Source: Chloroflexota bacterium
GTDB lineage: Bacteria; Chloroflexota; UBA6077; CF-72
NCBI GenBank assembly: GCA_016191465.1
Contig: JACPOP010000004.1
Span: 17,975 to 59,459, forward strand
DNA length: 41,485 bases
Reading direction: 5' to 3'
Shown here: positions 14,780 to 23,564 of the stretch, one piece after another
Position numbering within the stretch: the stretch's first letter is position 1
Layout: each line of letters opens with the position of its first letter
The notes under the pieces: generated by a model
What the model was told of the DNA's origin: nothing
Database searches by the model: none
The model's input: only the letters and a program-made list of their open reading frames with translations
Program-made: the position numbers and the translations under genes

Positions 14780-16465
14780 ATGCACTCGCGATTAGTGGAA
14801 CGCGGGCCGAGAAGCCTCGTCCTGTCCTTGGTTGTCGGATTGGCGGTGCTTGGCTGTAATGCGTCGCAAGTACCTTCGGGTTCCGCCCCCTCATCCAGCG
14901 AGCCTTCCGCCGGGCAGCCATCCGCATCTGGCGCGCCGAGCAAAGCCGCGGCGCGGGACGCGACCATCAGGTGGGCCGCCGACGAGCCGAGCCAAGGGCT
15001 GGATCCGCAGATCGCCAGCGCTGGCGCATCGATCGAGTTGATGGCGCTCCTGTACGATACCCTGTACGACTTCGACGAGGCTGGCCAACTCGTGCCCTGG
15101 CTGGCCGAGACGGTCAAGACGTCGACCGATGGGTTGACGTGGACGTTCGCCCTGCGGTCGAACGCGCGGTTCAGCGACGGCTCGGCGATCACGGCCGATG
15201 ACGTTAAGTTCTCGCTGGACCGCGCCCGCAACGGTGACGTGCTCAAGGGCCAGCTCTCGCTGATCACAAGTATTGATATCGTAGACACGGCGACGGTATC
15301 CGTGACCCTGTCTGCCCCCAATGGCCAGCTGCCTCTTGTTCTCGCCGCCGCGGGAAGCGCAGGAATCCTGTCGAAGGCCGCCGTAGAAGGCCGGCCGGAC
15401 TACTTCACTTCTCCCGCCATCACCTCAGGTCCGTACACGCTGCAGGAACTTGTGCCGCAGAGCCGCGCTCTGCTCGAGGCCAACCCGAATTACTGGCACG
15501 AGAGCCTCCCGAAGGTCAAGACGATCGAGTACATCTATCAGTCGGACGCGACTGTCCGGCAGACGATGGTGGCCGGCGGAGCCGCCGACATCGCACCCAT
15601 CTCGCCCGCCGGCGCTGCCGAGATGGGTGCTTCTGATCAGTTCAAAATCGTGACCACCCAGAACCTGTCCCCGTTGTTCTGGGGCTGGGACTGGACGAAG
15701 CCGCCGTTCGACAACAAGCTCGTGCGACAGGCTGTCGCCTTTGCCATCGATCGCGAGGGCAGCATCGCGGCGTGTGTATATGGAGGTCCCGAGAAGGTGA
15801 TATGGGGCGCCGGTCCGTCACCGAGCGATCCCAACTACGTCGAGATCAATACCTACAAGGTCGATCGCGCGACCGCAGTCAAGCGGGCAGGTGAGCTTCT
15901 CGACCAGGCTGGATGGAGGGCCGGCCCAAATGGCGTTCGAATCGCCAATGGTGTTGAAGGCATGCCCGACGGCTCTCCGCTGAAGGTCACGGTCCCATAT
16001 GAGGGCACCTGGAAGGTCGCCGAGTGCAACACCCTTCTCCTGCAGCAGGCGCTCAAAGACGTCGGCATCGAAATCGTGCCGCAAGCCTACGATCGCGCAG
16101 CCTATTGGGGCGACGTTGCCGCAGGAAAGTTCGCGATGTACCACGGTGGCGCTTGGGCCGCCGACGCTTTGGACTTCTTCAACACCTGGTATCGGTCGGG
16201 AGGCAGTCTGACGGCGCTGACGACGCATCTCAATGATCCTCAGATCGATGCGAAGATCGACGCGGCGGTCAGCTCGACGGACCCCGCGGCCGTAAAGGCA
16301 ACGCTTGCTGAGCTCCAAAAACTCGCAGTTGACGAGTTGTACACCTTGGTTTGGGGGCAGACGTTCAATCCGATCCTGTTCACATCCAAGCTCGATGGTT
16401 TCATCACGACTCCCTCGACAGCGCTGTCGCGAGGCTTGATGTATACCGACTACGTCCAGCAGTAA
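14780..16465 (+). CDS. ABC transporter substrate-binding lipoprotein (SBP_bac_5, Dpp/Opp type)
   Basis: A 561-residue extracytoplasmic binding protein. A lipoprotein signal ends with the lipobox VLGC (Cys at residue 26), followed by a Ser/Pro-rich tether. The mature part shows family 5 features: IRWAADEPSQGLDPQ near its start, LAETVKTSTDGLTWTFALR and DGSAITADDVKFSLDR, and later KLVRQAVAFAIDRE. GAGGAGGAG precedes the ATG. Family members bind peptides, nickel, opines or oligosaccharides, so the ligand cannot be read from sequence. It leads an operon with two permeases and two ATPases, and the catabolic genes follow, so it probably imports the cluster's substrate. Confidence 0.92.
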   Translation: MHSRLVERGPRSLVLSLVVGLAVLGCNASQVPSGSAPSSSEPSAGQPSASGAPSKAAARDATIRWAADEPSQGLDPQIASAGASIELMALLYDTLYDFDEAGQLVPWLAETVKTSTDGLTWTFALRSNARFSDGSAITADDVKFSLDRARNGDVLKGQLSLITSIDIVDTATVSVTLSAPNGQLPLVLAAAGSAGILSKAAVEGRPDYFTSPAITSGPYTLQELVPQSRALLEANPNYWHESLPKVKTIEYIYQSDATVRQTMVAGGAADIAPISPAGAAEMGASDQFKIVTTQNLSPLFWGWDWTKPPFDNKLVRQAVAFAIDREGSIAACVYGGPEKVIWGAGPSPSDPNYVEINTYKVDRATAVKRAGELLDQAGWRAGPNGVRIANGVEGMPDGSPLKVTVPYEGTWKVAECNTLLLQQALKDVGIEIVPQAYDRAAYWGDVAAGKFAMYHGGAWAADALDFFNTWYRSGGSLTALTTHLNDPQIDAKIDAAVSSTDPAAVKATLAELQKLAVDELYTLVWGQTFNPILFTSKLDGFITTPSTALSRGLMYTDYVQQ

Positions 16466-16481
16466 TAGCCTTCAATTCAGC

Positions 16482-16520
16482 GACGAGCGCCGGTTCGCAC
16501 GACATGCTCCGGCGCTCGTC
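16482..16520 (+). terminator. Strong 12-bp hairpin between binding-protein and permease genes
   Basis: GACGAGCGCCGG (16482-16493) and its exact complement CCGGCGCTCGTC (16509-16520) enclose a 15-nt loop, 16 bases after the binding-protein stop. There is no U-run, so it is more likely an mRNA-stabilising or partially terminating structure that keeps the binding protein in excess over the membrane components than a full terminator. Confidence 0.6.
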
Positions 16521-16545
16521 TGTACCCAGGGTCGAGTAATCCTCG

Positions 16546-17490
16546 TTGCTTCGCTATGCCGCGATCCGGATCGCCACAACGGTTCCCCTCCTGGTCGCCT
16601 TGTCCGTCATCGCGTTCTTCGGGATTCGCCTGCTCCCAGGCGATCCGATCGGGGCGATGCTCGGTATCGCGGGCAACCCGGAACTCGTTGACAAGCTCCG
16701 CCACCGGTACGGCTTCGACCTGCCACTCCTCCAGCAGTACGTGATCTGGCTAGCAGCCGCCCTGCGCGGGGACTTCGGTGTCTCCGTGAGCTCGCAACAG
16801 GAGATCGGACCGCTGATCGCGCAGCGGTTTCCGGCGACCATTGAGCTCATGCTGGCCTCATTCTTGATTGCCGTGGGTATCGCGATCCCCGGCGGAATCG
16901 TGGCCGGAATGAACGAGGGCGGCAGGATTGATCGGACGTTGTCCCTGCTGTCCTTCATCGGACTCGGCATTCCGTCCTTCTTCCTCGGGATGCTGTTCAT
17001 CGTGGTCTTCTCTCTCTGGTTGCGGGTGGTGCCCGCCGGCGGGTACCAGGCCTTCGCGGCCGACCCGGTCGAGAACCTCCGCCTGCTCCTGATGCCCGCC
17101 GCCGTCATGGGCATAGCGAGCGCGCCCTACCTCCTACGTTTGACCCGGTCCGAGGTCATCTCGATCCGACGGGAGCCGTTCGTCGCCTACGCCTTCGCCA
17201 GGGGGCTCCGAGCCCGCACAATCCAGGTGCGCTACATCCTGCGCGCGGCGCTTCCGGCACTGATGTCCGTCCTGGGCCTGTACATCGGGCTGCTCCTCGC
17301 CGGCTCCATCACGATCGAAATCCTGTTCACCTGGCCGGGTATGGCGCGCCTCTTCGTCGGGGCGGTCGCCCAGCGAGATTATGCGATCGTTCAGGCGCTC
17401 ATCCTGCTGTATGGATGCCTGTTCGTCGTTATCAATCTGGCGGCCGAGCTCGCCCAAGCAGCACTCGATCCGCGGGTCCGCCTTCGATGA
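16546..17490 (+). CDS. ABC transporter permease, DppB/OppB type
   Basis: A 314-residue inner-membrane permease starting at a TTG (the ATG nearby is out of frame). The N-terminal membrane segment RIATTVPLLVALSVIAFFGI is followed by the LLPGDP motif typical of DppB-type subunits, then several hydrophobic helices. The EAA-like cytoplasmic loop YAFARGLRARTIQVRYILRA (about 205-224) contacts the ATPases, and the end reads LDPRVRLR, as usual for the family. No clear SD precedes the TTG, so initiation may be weak or the start slightly different. Its stop overlaps the start of the second permease (ATGA). Confidence 0.9.
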   Translation: MLRYAAIRIATTVPLLVALSVIAFFGIRLLPGDPIGAMLGIAGNPELVDKLRHRYGFDLPLLQQYVIWLAAALRGDFGVSVSSQQEIGPLIAQRFPATIELMLASFLIAVGIAIPGGIVAGMNEGGRIDRTLSLLSFIGLGIPSFFLGMLFIVVFSLWLRVVPAGGYQAFAADPVENLRLLLMPAAVMGIASAPYLLRLTRSEVISIRREPFVAYAFARGLRARTIQVRYILRAALPALMSVLGLYIGLLLAGSITIEILFTWPGMARLFVGAVAQRDYAIVQALILLYGCLFVVINLAAELAQAALDPRVRLR

Positions 17491-18326
17491 CCTTCCCAGC
17501 ATCGAGTCAGTCACTTGACGCCCGGATCGGTGTCGGCATTTTGGGATTGATCGTCGTCGCCGCGGTCGCGGGCCCCGTGTTGATCGGCATCGATCCCAAT
17601 TCCATCGATGTCACAGCGCGGATGCAGTCTCCATCGGCGGAACATCTCCTCGGCACGGACAGCCTCGGTCGCGACCTGCTCGCGCGACTTCTCCAGGGCG
17701 CGAGGGTGTCGCTGATGATCTGCCTGGCCGCGGTCACGCTGGCGACGCTAATCGGGTCCCTGATCGGGATCGTGTCCGGTTACATCGGCGGCGTCGTGGA
17801 CCTGTTCGCCGCGCGATTGATTGATCTCTTCTTCGCGATCCCGACTCTCCTGGTCGCAATCGCGGTCGTCGCCGCCTTGGGTCCGTCGATCCTCACAACG
17901 ATCGTAGCTATCGCCACGGCTTACTCGCCCACCTACGCGCGCGTGATCCGTGGTGCCGTCGTATCCGTGCGCGACCGCCCCTTCGTGGAGTCCTCAAGGG
18001 TCGCTGGTGCTTCGACGTCGCGGATCCTTCGCCTCGACATCGTTCCGGCCATCCGCCCGGTGATGATCGTGCAATCGACGGCCCTGGTAGGCGCCGCGCT
18101 GATCGATGAAGCGGCTCTCGGTTTCCTCGGTCTGGGTGTGCAGCCTCCCACATCCTCCTGGGGATCGCTGCTGAGCGCGTCCCGCGATGTGCTGCTCTTC
18201 CATCCGGGTCTTGCATTGATCCCGGGGTTGGCCGTTGTCGTGACCGTGATCGCCTCCAATCTGATCGGGGAAGGGATCAGGGCCGCAGGCGATCCACGAC
18301 TGGCGCAGCGAGGTGCCGAGGCGTGA
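17487..18326 (+). CDS. ABC transporter permease, DppC/OppC type
   Basis: A 279-residue permease starting at the ATG overlapping the first permease's stop. It has the DppC landmarks HLLGTDSLGRDLLARLLQGA (about 48-67), five or six membrane helices, the EAA loop ESSRVAGASTSRILRLDIVP, and LGFLGLGVQPPTSSWG, a highly conserved C-terminal signature. It ends in the familiar DPRLAQRG tail. It pairs with the preceding permease to form the channel; the next two genes supply the ATPases. Confidence 0.92.
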   Translation: MTFPASSQSLDARIGVGILGLIVVAAVAGPVLIGIDPNSIDVTARMQSPSAEHLLGTDSLGRDLLARLLQGARVSLMICLAAVTLATLIGSLIGIVSGYIGGVVDLFAARLIDLFFAIPTLLVAIAVVAALGPSILTTIVAIATAYSPTYARVIRGAVVSVRDRPFVESSRVAGASTSRILRLDIVPAIRPVMIVQSTALVGAALIDEAALGFLGLGVQPPTSSWGSLLSASRDVLLFHPGLALIPGLAVVVTVIASNLIGEGIRAAGDPRLAQRGAEA

Positions 18327-19372
18327 GAAGCGAGATCGAACCGCTCCTTCGGGTCCGTGACCTCTCCGTGACATTCCCGGCGGCACCCGACCGCACGTAT
18401 GCGGTCGTCGAACGCGTCTCGTTCGATGTCGGCCGGGGGGAGATCGTTGGTCTCGTTGGCGAATCCGGAAGCGGCAAGTCGATGTCGCTGCTGAGCATCC
18501 TCGGTGCAGTACCGCGTCCAGGGCTGGTCTCGGCAACATCTTTGTCGTTCGAGGGGCGGGACCTCCTGGCCCTGTCGGAACCGGCACGGCGCGAACTCCG
18601 AGGAAGCCGTATCGCGCTCATCCCGGCCGACGCACTTGGCGCCCTCGATCCTGTCCTGCGAGTCGGCGAACAGACGGCCGATGTAATCGTCGACCATGAC
18701 GCCCAGCCGCGACGGTCCATCGCGACTGCCAGGGTCCTCGAAGCGTTCCGCGAAGTCAGCCTGCCGAACCCGAAGTCGCGGTTCCGCTCCTACCCGCATC
18801 AGCTGAGCGGCGGTATGCAACAGCGTGTCGTGATCGCCGCGGGGCTCCTCCTGACGCCCGATTTGCTGCTTGCCGACGAGCCGACGACTGCACTCGACGC
18901 GACGATCCAGGCGCAAGTCCTGCGGCTGCTCGCCTCGATCCGGGAGACGCGCGGCGTTTCGATCATCCTTGTCAGCCACGACCTCGCGACGGTCGCGATG
19001 ATCAGTGACCGCATCCTCGTGATGTACGCGGCCAGGATCGTCGAATCGGGTCCGACGTTAGCGGTCATGTCCGCGCCGGCTCACCCATACACCCGGGCGC
19101 TCCTGGCGGCAGCACCAACCCTCGATCGTGAGATCACCACAACTCTGCCTACGATCCCGGGGGCTCCCCCCGATCTTCGCGTGAGTGACCAGGGATGCCG
19201 GTTCCGCGCACGCTGCCCCGTGTTCGAGTTCCTGGGTGCGCCCAGCGAGTGCGTGTCATCCGATCCGCCGCTCCGCCCGGTCGCAGATGGACGGCTTGCA
19301 GCGTGCCATCACGTCGACGAGGGATTTCCCGTCGTCGGCGCCGGGACCCTCGCCTCGGGCAGCTTGCCGTGA
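18323..19372 (+). CDS. ABC transporter ATP-binding protein, DppD/OppD type
   Basis: A 349-residue ATPase from a GTG overlapping the previous stop (GTGA). Walker A GESGSGKS (46-53), signature LSGGMQQR, Walker B LLLADEPTTALD and switch His in LVSHDLATVA are all present. The C-terminal oligopeptide-transporter extension (GCRFRARCPVF with Cys residues) is the domain that in some members binds an iron-sulfur cluster. It works as a heterodimer with the next gene's product. Confidence 0.93.
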   Translation: MRSEIEPLLRVRDLSVTFPAAPDRTYAVVERVSFDVGRGEIVGLVGESGSGKSMSLLSILGAVPRPGLVSATSLSFEGRDLLALSEPARRELRGSRIALIPADALGALDPVLRVGEQTADVIVDHDAQPRRSIATARVLEAFREVSLPNPKSRFRSYPHQLSGGMQQRVVIAAGLLLTPDLLLADEPTTALDATIQAQVLRLLASIRETRGVSIILVSHDLATVAMISDRILVMYAARIVESGPTLAVMSAPAHPYTRALLAAAPTLDREITTTLPTIPGAPPDLRVSDQGCRFRARCPVFEFLGAPSECVSSDPPLRPVADGRLAACHHVDEGFPVVGAGTLASGSLP

Positions 19373-20367
19373 CGGTCGGATCAACCTCGGAGCTGATGTC
19401 GGTGAGGCACTTGTCGCAGACCTTCGCCGCACCGGTCTGGCCCTGGCGAAAGTCAGAGGGCGTCATCGCCCTTGACGACGTCAGTTTCGCAATCGCGCGC
19501 GGCGAGGTAGTCGGCCTCGTCGGGGAGAGCGGGTCCGGAAAGACGACGGTCGGCCGGATCATCGTGCGTCTCCAGGAACCGACCAGCGGACAGGTGATCT
19601 ACCAGGGTCGCAACATCTCGACCCTCAAGCGTTCTGAGCTCGCGGGCTATCGGCGCGCCGTCCAGATGGTCTTCCAGAACCCGTTTGCGTCGCTGAACCC
19701 TCGGCGGCGCATCGGTGATCTCGTCCGCGATCCCCTCGAGATTCATCGGATCGGTGACCCGACGACCAGGAACCAGCGCGTTCGGGAGATGTTCCGGCTG
19801 GTCGGACTCGCCGACCACCTCGTCGACCGGTACCCCCACGAGCTGAGCAGCGGACAACGGCAACGCGTCGGCATCGCACGGAGTCTGGCGGCGGCGCCGT
19901 CATTGATCGTCGCCGACGAGCCCGTGTCCGCCCTCGACGTCTCCGTCCAGGCCCAGGTTCTCAACCTGTTCGTGAGGCTCCGTGCAGAGCTCGATCTCAC
20001 CGTTCTGTTCATTAGCCACGATCTGCGGGTCGTCCGATTCCTGTGCGACCGGATCATCGTGCTCTATCTCGGCCGGGTGATGGAGGCGGGGAGCCGCGAC
20101 GACCTGCTCACGCGACCGACGCATCCCTACACGAAGGCGCTCATCGCGTCCGTTCCGTCGAGCCGTCCGGGCGAGGTCATCACCGGCGACATCGCCCAAA
20201 TGCCGCCCAACCGGGCTGGATGCGTCTTCGCGCCAAGATGCCGTCTTCGCGCAGCCCTCAATGACCCCCAGCGATGCGTGACCGAGCGTCCGGAACTCCG
20301 GCTGCTGCCGGACGACCGAACCGTCGCGTGCCACTTTGCGGAGTTGGGATCGGGCTCGGACTCATGA
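19369..20367 (+). CDS. ABC transporter ATP-binding protein, DppF/OppF type
   Basis: A 332-residue ATPase. The longer open frame upstream overlaps the previous gene; the GTG at 19369, sharing GTGA with the previous stop, gives the normal N-terminus (MTVGSTSELMSVRHLSQTF). Motifs: Walker A GESGSGKT (52-59), signature LSSGQRQRVGIAR, Walker B LIVADEPVSALD, switch LFISHDLRVVRF, and the C-terminal GCVFAPRCR cysteine motif of the oligopeptide subfamily. It ends the transporter operon; a copy of the shared operator lies 4 bases after its stop. Confidence 0.93.
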   Translation: MTVGSTSELMSVRHLSQTFAAPVWPWRKSEGVIALDDVSFAIARGEVVGLVGESGSGKTTVGRIIVRLQEPTSGQVIYQGRNISTLKRSELAGYRRAVQMVFQNPFASLNPRRRIGDLVRDPLEIHRIGDPTTRNQRVREMFRLVGLADHLVDRYPHELSSGQRQRVGIARSLAAAPSLIVADEPVSALDVSVQAQVLNLFVRLRAELDLTVLFISHDLRVVRFLCDRIIVLYLGRVMEAGSRDDLLTRPTHPYTKALIASVPSSRPGEVITGDIAQMPPNRAGCVFAPRCRLRAALNDPQRCVTERPELRLLPDDRTVACHFAELGSGSDS

Positions 20368-20370
20368 GCC

Positions 20371-20385
20371 ACTATCATCAGATGA
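20371..20385. promoter_or_regulatory. Operator-like motif before the first DapA-family gene
   Basis: ACTATCATCAGATGA matches the palindrome core TCATC-A-GATGA of the shared motif. It stands between the transporter operon and the downstream lyase/dehydratase genes. TATCAT could serve as a -10, but no good -35 is visible at the right distance. Confidence 0.5.
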
Positions 20386-20404
20386 ACTGGCCGAGGCAGC
20401 CCCT

Positions 20405-21403
20405 ATGCGGAGAGCCCTCGTGAGTCACCCTGGCCCTCGGTGGGGGGGCATCATGCCGGCCGCGTTGACGATGTTCACCGTGTCCGGTCGGCTCGACCTG
20501 GACGCTACCGCAGCCCACATCGATGACCTGGTTGGCATGGGCGCGGATGGGCTGGTGGTGGGGGGCACCAGTGGGGAATTCATCGCACTGTCCGAGTTCG
20601 AGCGGCGCCGACTCATCGAAACGGCGATTGACGTCGTCGGCGGGCGCGCGCCCGTGATTGCCGGGACGGGCTACTTCTCGACGGCCGCGACCATCCGGCT
20701 CACCCGGCACGCCGCCGCAAAGGGCGCCGATGGCGCGATCGTGATCCTCCCCTACTTCCAGAAGCCGAATCGCGCCGAAGTAATCGAACACTACCGGGCC
20801 GTGGGCCGCTCGGTCGGCCTGCCGCTCATGGTCTACAACAACCCGGCCAATTCAGCCGCCCCGCCACTAATGGCTGACGACATTCGGCGGCTCTACGATG
20901 AGGGCTGTGTCCATGCCGTGAAGTCGACCTTCGCCACCGTCCACCAGGTTCATGACCTGCGGGCCGAGATCGACGATGGCCTTCGAGTCTTCTACGGCAG
21001 CTTCATGGCACCGCTCGAGGGGATGGCCGCGGGAGCGCACGGCTGGATCAGCGGCATCCTCAACGTAACGATGCCCGACGCGCGCGACCTGTGGGTGGCG
21101 ATGGCCAACAGCGACATTGCCGGGGCACGGAAGGCCTGGTCCCGCATTCGTCCGATCCGCGACTGCTTCCTGAGCCATGCCGTCGGTGACGTCAGCGATC
21201 TGGCGATCTACAAGGCCATTCTTAGGATACGCGGCGGCGTGGCGGGCTATTGCCGGCCACCCATCCGTGACGTTGCGGCGGCGCAGCTTGGGCGCCTAGC
21301 AGAGATCCTCGAAACGGTCGACGACGAGGCGATCCGGGAGCCAATCGACGGCCACTTTTCCGCGGCGGTTGGAGCCTCTATGACGGCCCGGTCGCTCGAA
21401 TGA
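20405..21403 (+). CDS. DapA/NanA-family class I lyase or dehydratase (copy 1)
   Basis: A 332-residue TIM-barrel protein of the dihydrodipicolinate synthase/N-acetylneuraminate lyase superfamily. The pyruvate-site GGTSGEF (53-59, the GTTGE equivalent), Y144 in MVYNNPAN and Schiff-base K173 in HAVKSTF are present. The family condenses or splits pyruvate or other 2-oxo acids with aldehydes, or dehydrates 2-keto-3-deoxy sugar acids. The GGTSGEF and YNNP forms suggest a catabolic aldolase or dehydratase rather than lysine biosynthesis. I chose the ATG at 20405 because the in-frame upstream extension overlaps the ATPase gene and carries the operator; a GTG at 20420 is possible. The stop overlaps the next gene (ATGA). 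Confidence 0.85.
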   Translation: MRRALVSHPGPRWGGIMPAALTMFTVSGRLDLDATAAHIDDLVGMGADGLVVGGTSGEFIALSEFERRRLIETAIDVVGGRAPVIAGTGYFSTAATIRLTRHAAAKGADGAIVILPYFQKPNRAEVIEHYRAVGRSVGLPLMVYNNPANSAAPPLMADDIRRLYDEGCVHAVKSTFATVHQVHDLRAEIDDGLRVFYGSFMAPLEGMAAGAHGWISGILNVTMPDARDLWVAMANSDIAGARKAWSRIRPIRDCFLSHAVGDVSDLAIYKAILRIRGGVAGYCRPPIRDVAAAQLGRLAEILETVDDEAIREPIDGHFSAAVGASMTARSLE

Positions 21404-22584
21404 AGATCGGTCGCGTCCAGGCCCACATTGTCGACCTGGGCGAACGCAATGCTCACATCGTAACAATCGAGACCGATACGGGTTTGGTGGGAACGGGCGA
21501 AACGGTCCTTCGGCGTCGCGACGCCACGGTCCATGCGAATCTCGAGGAGCTTGGCCGGTACCTTCTGGGCAAGGACCCGTTGGCGATCGAGGACCACTCC
21601 GAGAAGCTGTTCCGCGACAGCTTCTGGTCGGGAGGTCCCCTTCATGCGGCAGCGAGGAGTGCGGTCGACATCGCCCTCTGGGACATCGCGGGCCAGCGCT
21701 ATGACGCCCCACTCTTCGACATGTTCGGTGGGCGAACTCGAACCTCCATACCTGTCTACGCTCATGCCCCTTCCGGCCCGGAACCGCGTGCCTTCGCCGC
21801 CAACGTCGCTCGGCTCAAAGCGCGCGGCTTCCATGGAGCCAAGACCGGGTTGCCGTTGTTCTATGGGTCGGAGACGTCACCGGTCGGGGGTGATTACAGG
21901 CATGGGATCGGGCCAATAGATCCGTCGCTGCCAGAGACGTCTTTCCTTCCGGTCTCGGTGATCGACCGCATCGCCGAGTGGTTCGAAGCCGCCCGAACCG
22001 AAGTTGGACCGGCATTCGAGCTCATGGTCGACTGTCACGGCCGGCTCAACCTACCGACTGCGGTCCGGCTGATTGACGCCCTGCGTCCGTTCGGCTTGCT
22101 CTTCATCGAGGAACCGTTGCCGCCCGAGGCCGTCGAGGAGTACGCGCGCCTGACGCGCCGCAGTCCCGTCCCGATCGCGGCCGGCGAACGACTGACGTCG
22201 ATGTACGACGTTCGACCGTTCCTCGCAAAGGGCGCGCTGTCGATCCTCCAGTGCGACATCGTGACCTGTGGAGGGTTAACTGGAGCCCGGAAGATCGCCG
22301 CAATGGCCGAGGCCCACTACATTCCGCTCTCTCCTCACAATCCGAACGGCCCGATCGCCACCCTTGCCGCCGGTCACCTACTCTCCGTGATCCCTAACGC
22401 CTACCTTCTCGAGACGTTTGGCTCCGAGAGCGACATCGAGGCTTTCGCCGCAATCGTCGACCACCCGCCCCTGATCCAAGAGGGCGCCCTGATCCTCGAT
22501 GGTGAGCGGCCAGGACTCGGCGCGGCGGTGCGCGAGGAAGCCTTCCGGGAGCGGCCCGCTGGCGACTACAGCGGAACTCGCTAG
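21400..22584 (+). CDS. Enolase-superfamily sugar-acid dehydratase (galactonate dehydratase-like)
   Basis: A 394-residue mandelate-racemase/muconate-lactonizing family protein. Metal ligands are visible as D211 in MVDCHGR, E237 in FIEEP and E263 in AGER. The pattern DxH (D211, H213) and H313 in SPHNPNGP are the hallmarks of the galactonate/gluconate dehydratase branch, which dehydrates sugar acids to 2-keto-3-deoxy acids. The N-terminal lid domain (1-125) ends at the usual barrel start. It is coupled to the DapA-family gene upstream, a pairing expected when the product of dehydration is then cleaved. Its last bases meet the convergent Gfo/Idh gene (4-base overlap). Confidence 0.87.
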   Translation: MKIGRVQAHIVDLGERNAHIVTIETDTGLVGTGETVLRRRDATVHANLEELGRYLLGKDPLAIEDHSEKLFRDSFWSGGPLHAAARSAVDIALWDIAGQRYDAPLFDMFGGRTRTSIPVYAHAPSGPEPRAFAANVARLKARGFHGAKTGLPLFYGSETSPVGGDYRHGIGPIDPSLPETSFLPVSVIDRIAEWFEAARTEVGPAFELMVDCHGRLNLPTAVRLIDALRPFGLLFIEEPLPPEAVEEYARLTRRSPVPIAAGERLTSMYDVRPFLAKGALSILQCDIVTCGGLTGARKIAAMAEAHYIPLSPHNPNGPIATLAAGHLLSVIPNAYLLETFGSESDIEAFAAIVDHPPLIQEGALILDGERPGLGAAVREEAFRERPAGDYSGTR

Positions 22585-23564
22585 GACGACGCAGCCGAGG
22601 CGCCGTCGCCGACGGCGACGGCGATCCTCTCGAGCACCCGCATGGTCGGAAGGATCGAGCGCCCATCAGCGATCATCCGCCTGTCGCCTCGGAGGCTCTC
22701 GACGAAGTCGGCGTCTTGGGTTCGGATCGACGAGGCGAGAAGGGAGCCGAAGTTCGATGGAGGTGGGAGCACCGGGCCGTTCTCAGTGGACACGGCACCA
22801 TCAGCGACCAGAACCGTGTGGACATCGCCGGTGATCACGTAGTCGCCGGCCGAGATGCGTGTCGAGTAGGAGAGAGCGACCGACGCAATGGCACCATGGG
22901 CAGACCGAAGGACGACTCCGTAATCGCGCCGAGGTCGACCGTCCAATGGCCGCGGCCCGGCCACCGCTTCGACCTCCACATCAGTCGAACCCATGAACCT
23001 CATCACGGCATCGATGACGTGTCCGCCGTGATGCCAGAGCACATCGTCGGTCCACGTACGCGGACGGCCGGTCCAGCCGACGTCGTCGATCCGAAGCGAG
23101 AGGTCGCGAGCAACGACATTGGTCACGCGATCTCCGTCGAGAAGCGTCATGGCGACGCGTAAAGGCTCGAAGTAGCGGAGCGTCTGACAGACTCCGAGCG
23201 TAAGCCCGAGACCATCCGCCAACTCGACGAGGTGGACCGCCTCGCGCGCGCTTAGCGCCAAGGGAACCTCGCACAGGACGTGGGCACCGGCACTGAGGGC
23301 GGACTCAACCTGCTCGGCGTGGGCTGCGCTCGGGGACGCAATCACCACGGCATCGACTCGCGCGTCGCGTACGGCCGCCTGGATATCGCCATACGACGCC
23401 GGGATTCGGTGCCTCTTTGCGAACACATCACGGGACGCCGGGTTCGGACCGGCGACCCAGCGAATGGATCCGAGATCAGCAAGGGCGTCGACATGGAGGG
23501 CGGCAACCGCACCATAGCCGACGAGTCCGACCTGGACCCTTGCTCGGTGGTCAGGGCGGATCAC
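22581..23564 (-). CDS. Gfo/Idh/MocA-family oxidoreductase lacking the catalytic Lys
   Basis: A 327-residue NAD(P)-binding protein: Rossmann motif GLVGYGAVAALH (13-24), VIASPSAAHAEQ, and the region normally reading CEKP, here CEVPLA (98-103, Val100 in place of Lys). The GGHVID motif (180-185, H182 and D185) is kept. In the family the Lys of EKP and the His of GGHxxD are central to sugar oxidation, so this protein may act by another mechanism, on another substrate, or have low activity. It overlaps the end of the GntR gene by 14 bases and is probably cotranscribed with it. Confidence 0.85.
   Translation of the reverse strand: MIRPDHRARVQVGLVGYGAVAALHVDALADLGSIRWVAGPNPASRDVFAKRHRIPASYGDIQAAVRDARVDAVVIASPSAAHAEQVESALSAGAHVLCEVPLALSAREAVHLVELADGLGLTLGVCQTLRYFEPLRVAMTLLDGDRVTNVVARDLSLRIDDVGWTGRPRTWTDDVLWHHGGHVIDAVMRFMGSTDVEVEAVAGPRPLDGRPRRDYGVVLRSAHGAIASVALSYSTRISAGDYVITGDVHTVLVADGAVSTENGPVLPPPSNFGSLLASSIRTQDADFVESLRGDRRMIADGRSILPTMRVLERIAVAVGDGASAASS

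Noticed and set aside
13759-15321. Minus-strand open frame of 520 codons
   Set aside because: It spans the dead istA, the promoter region and part of the binding protein, all of which make sense on the plus strand.
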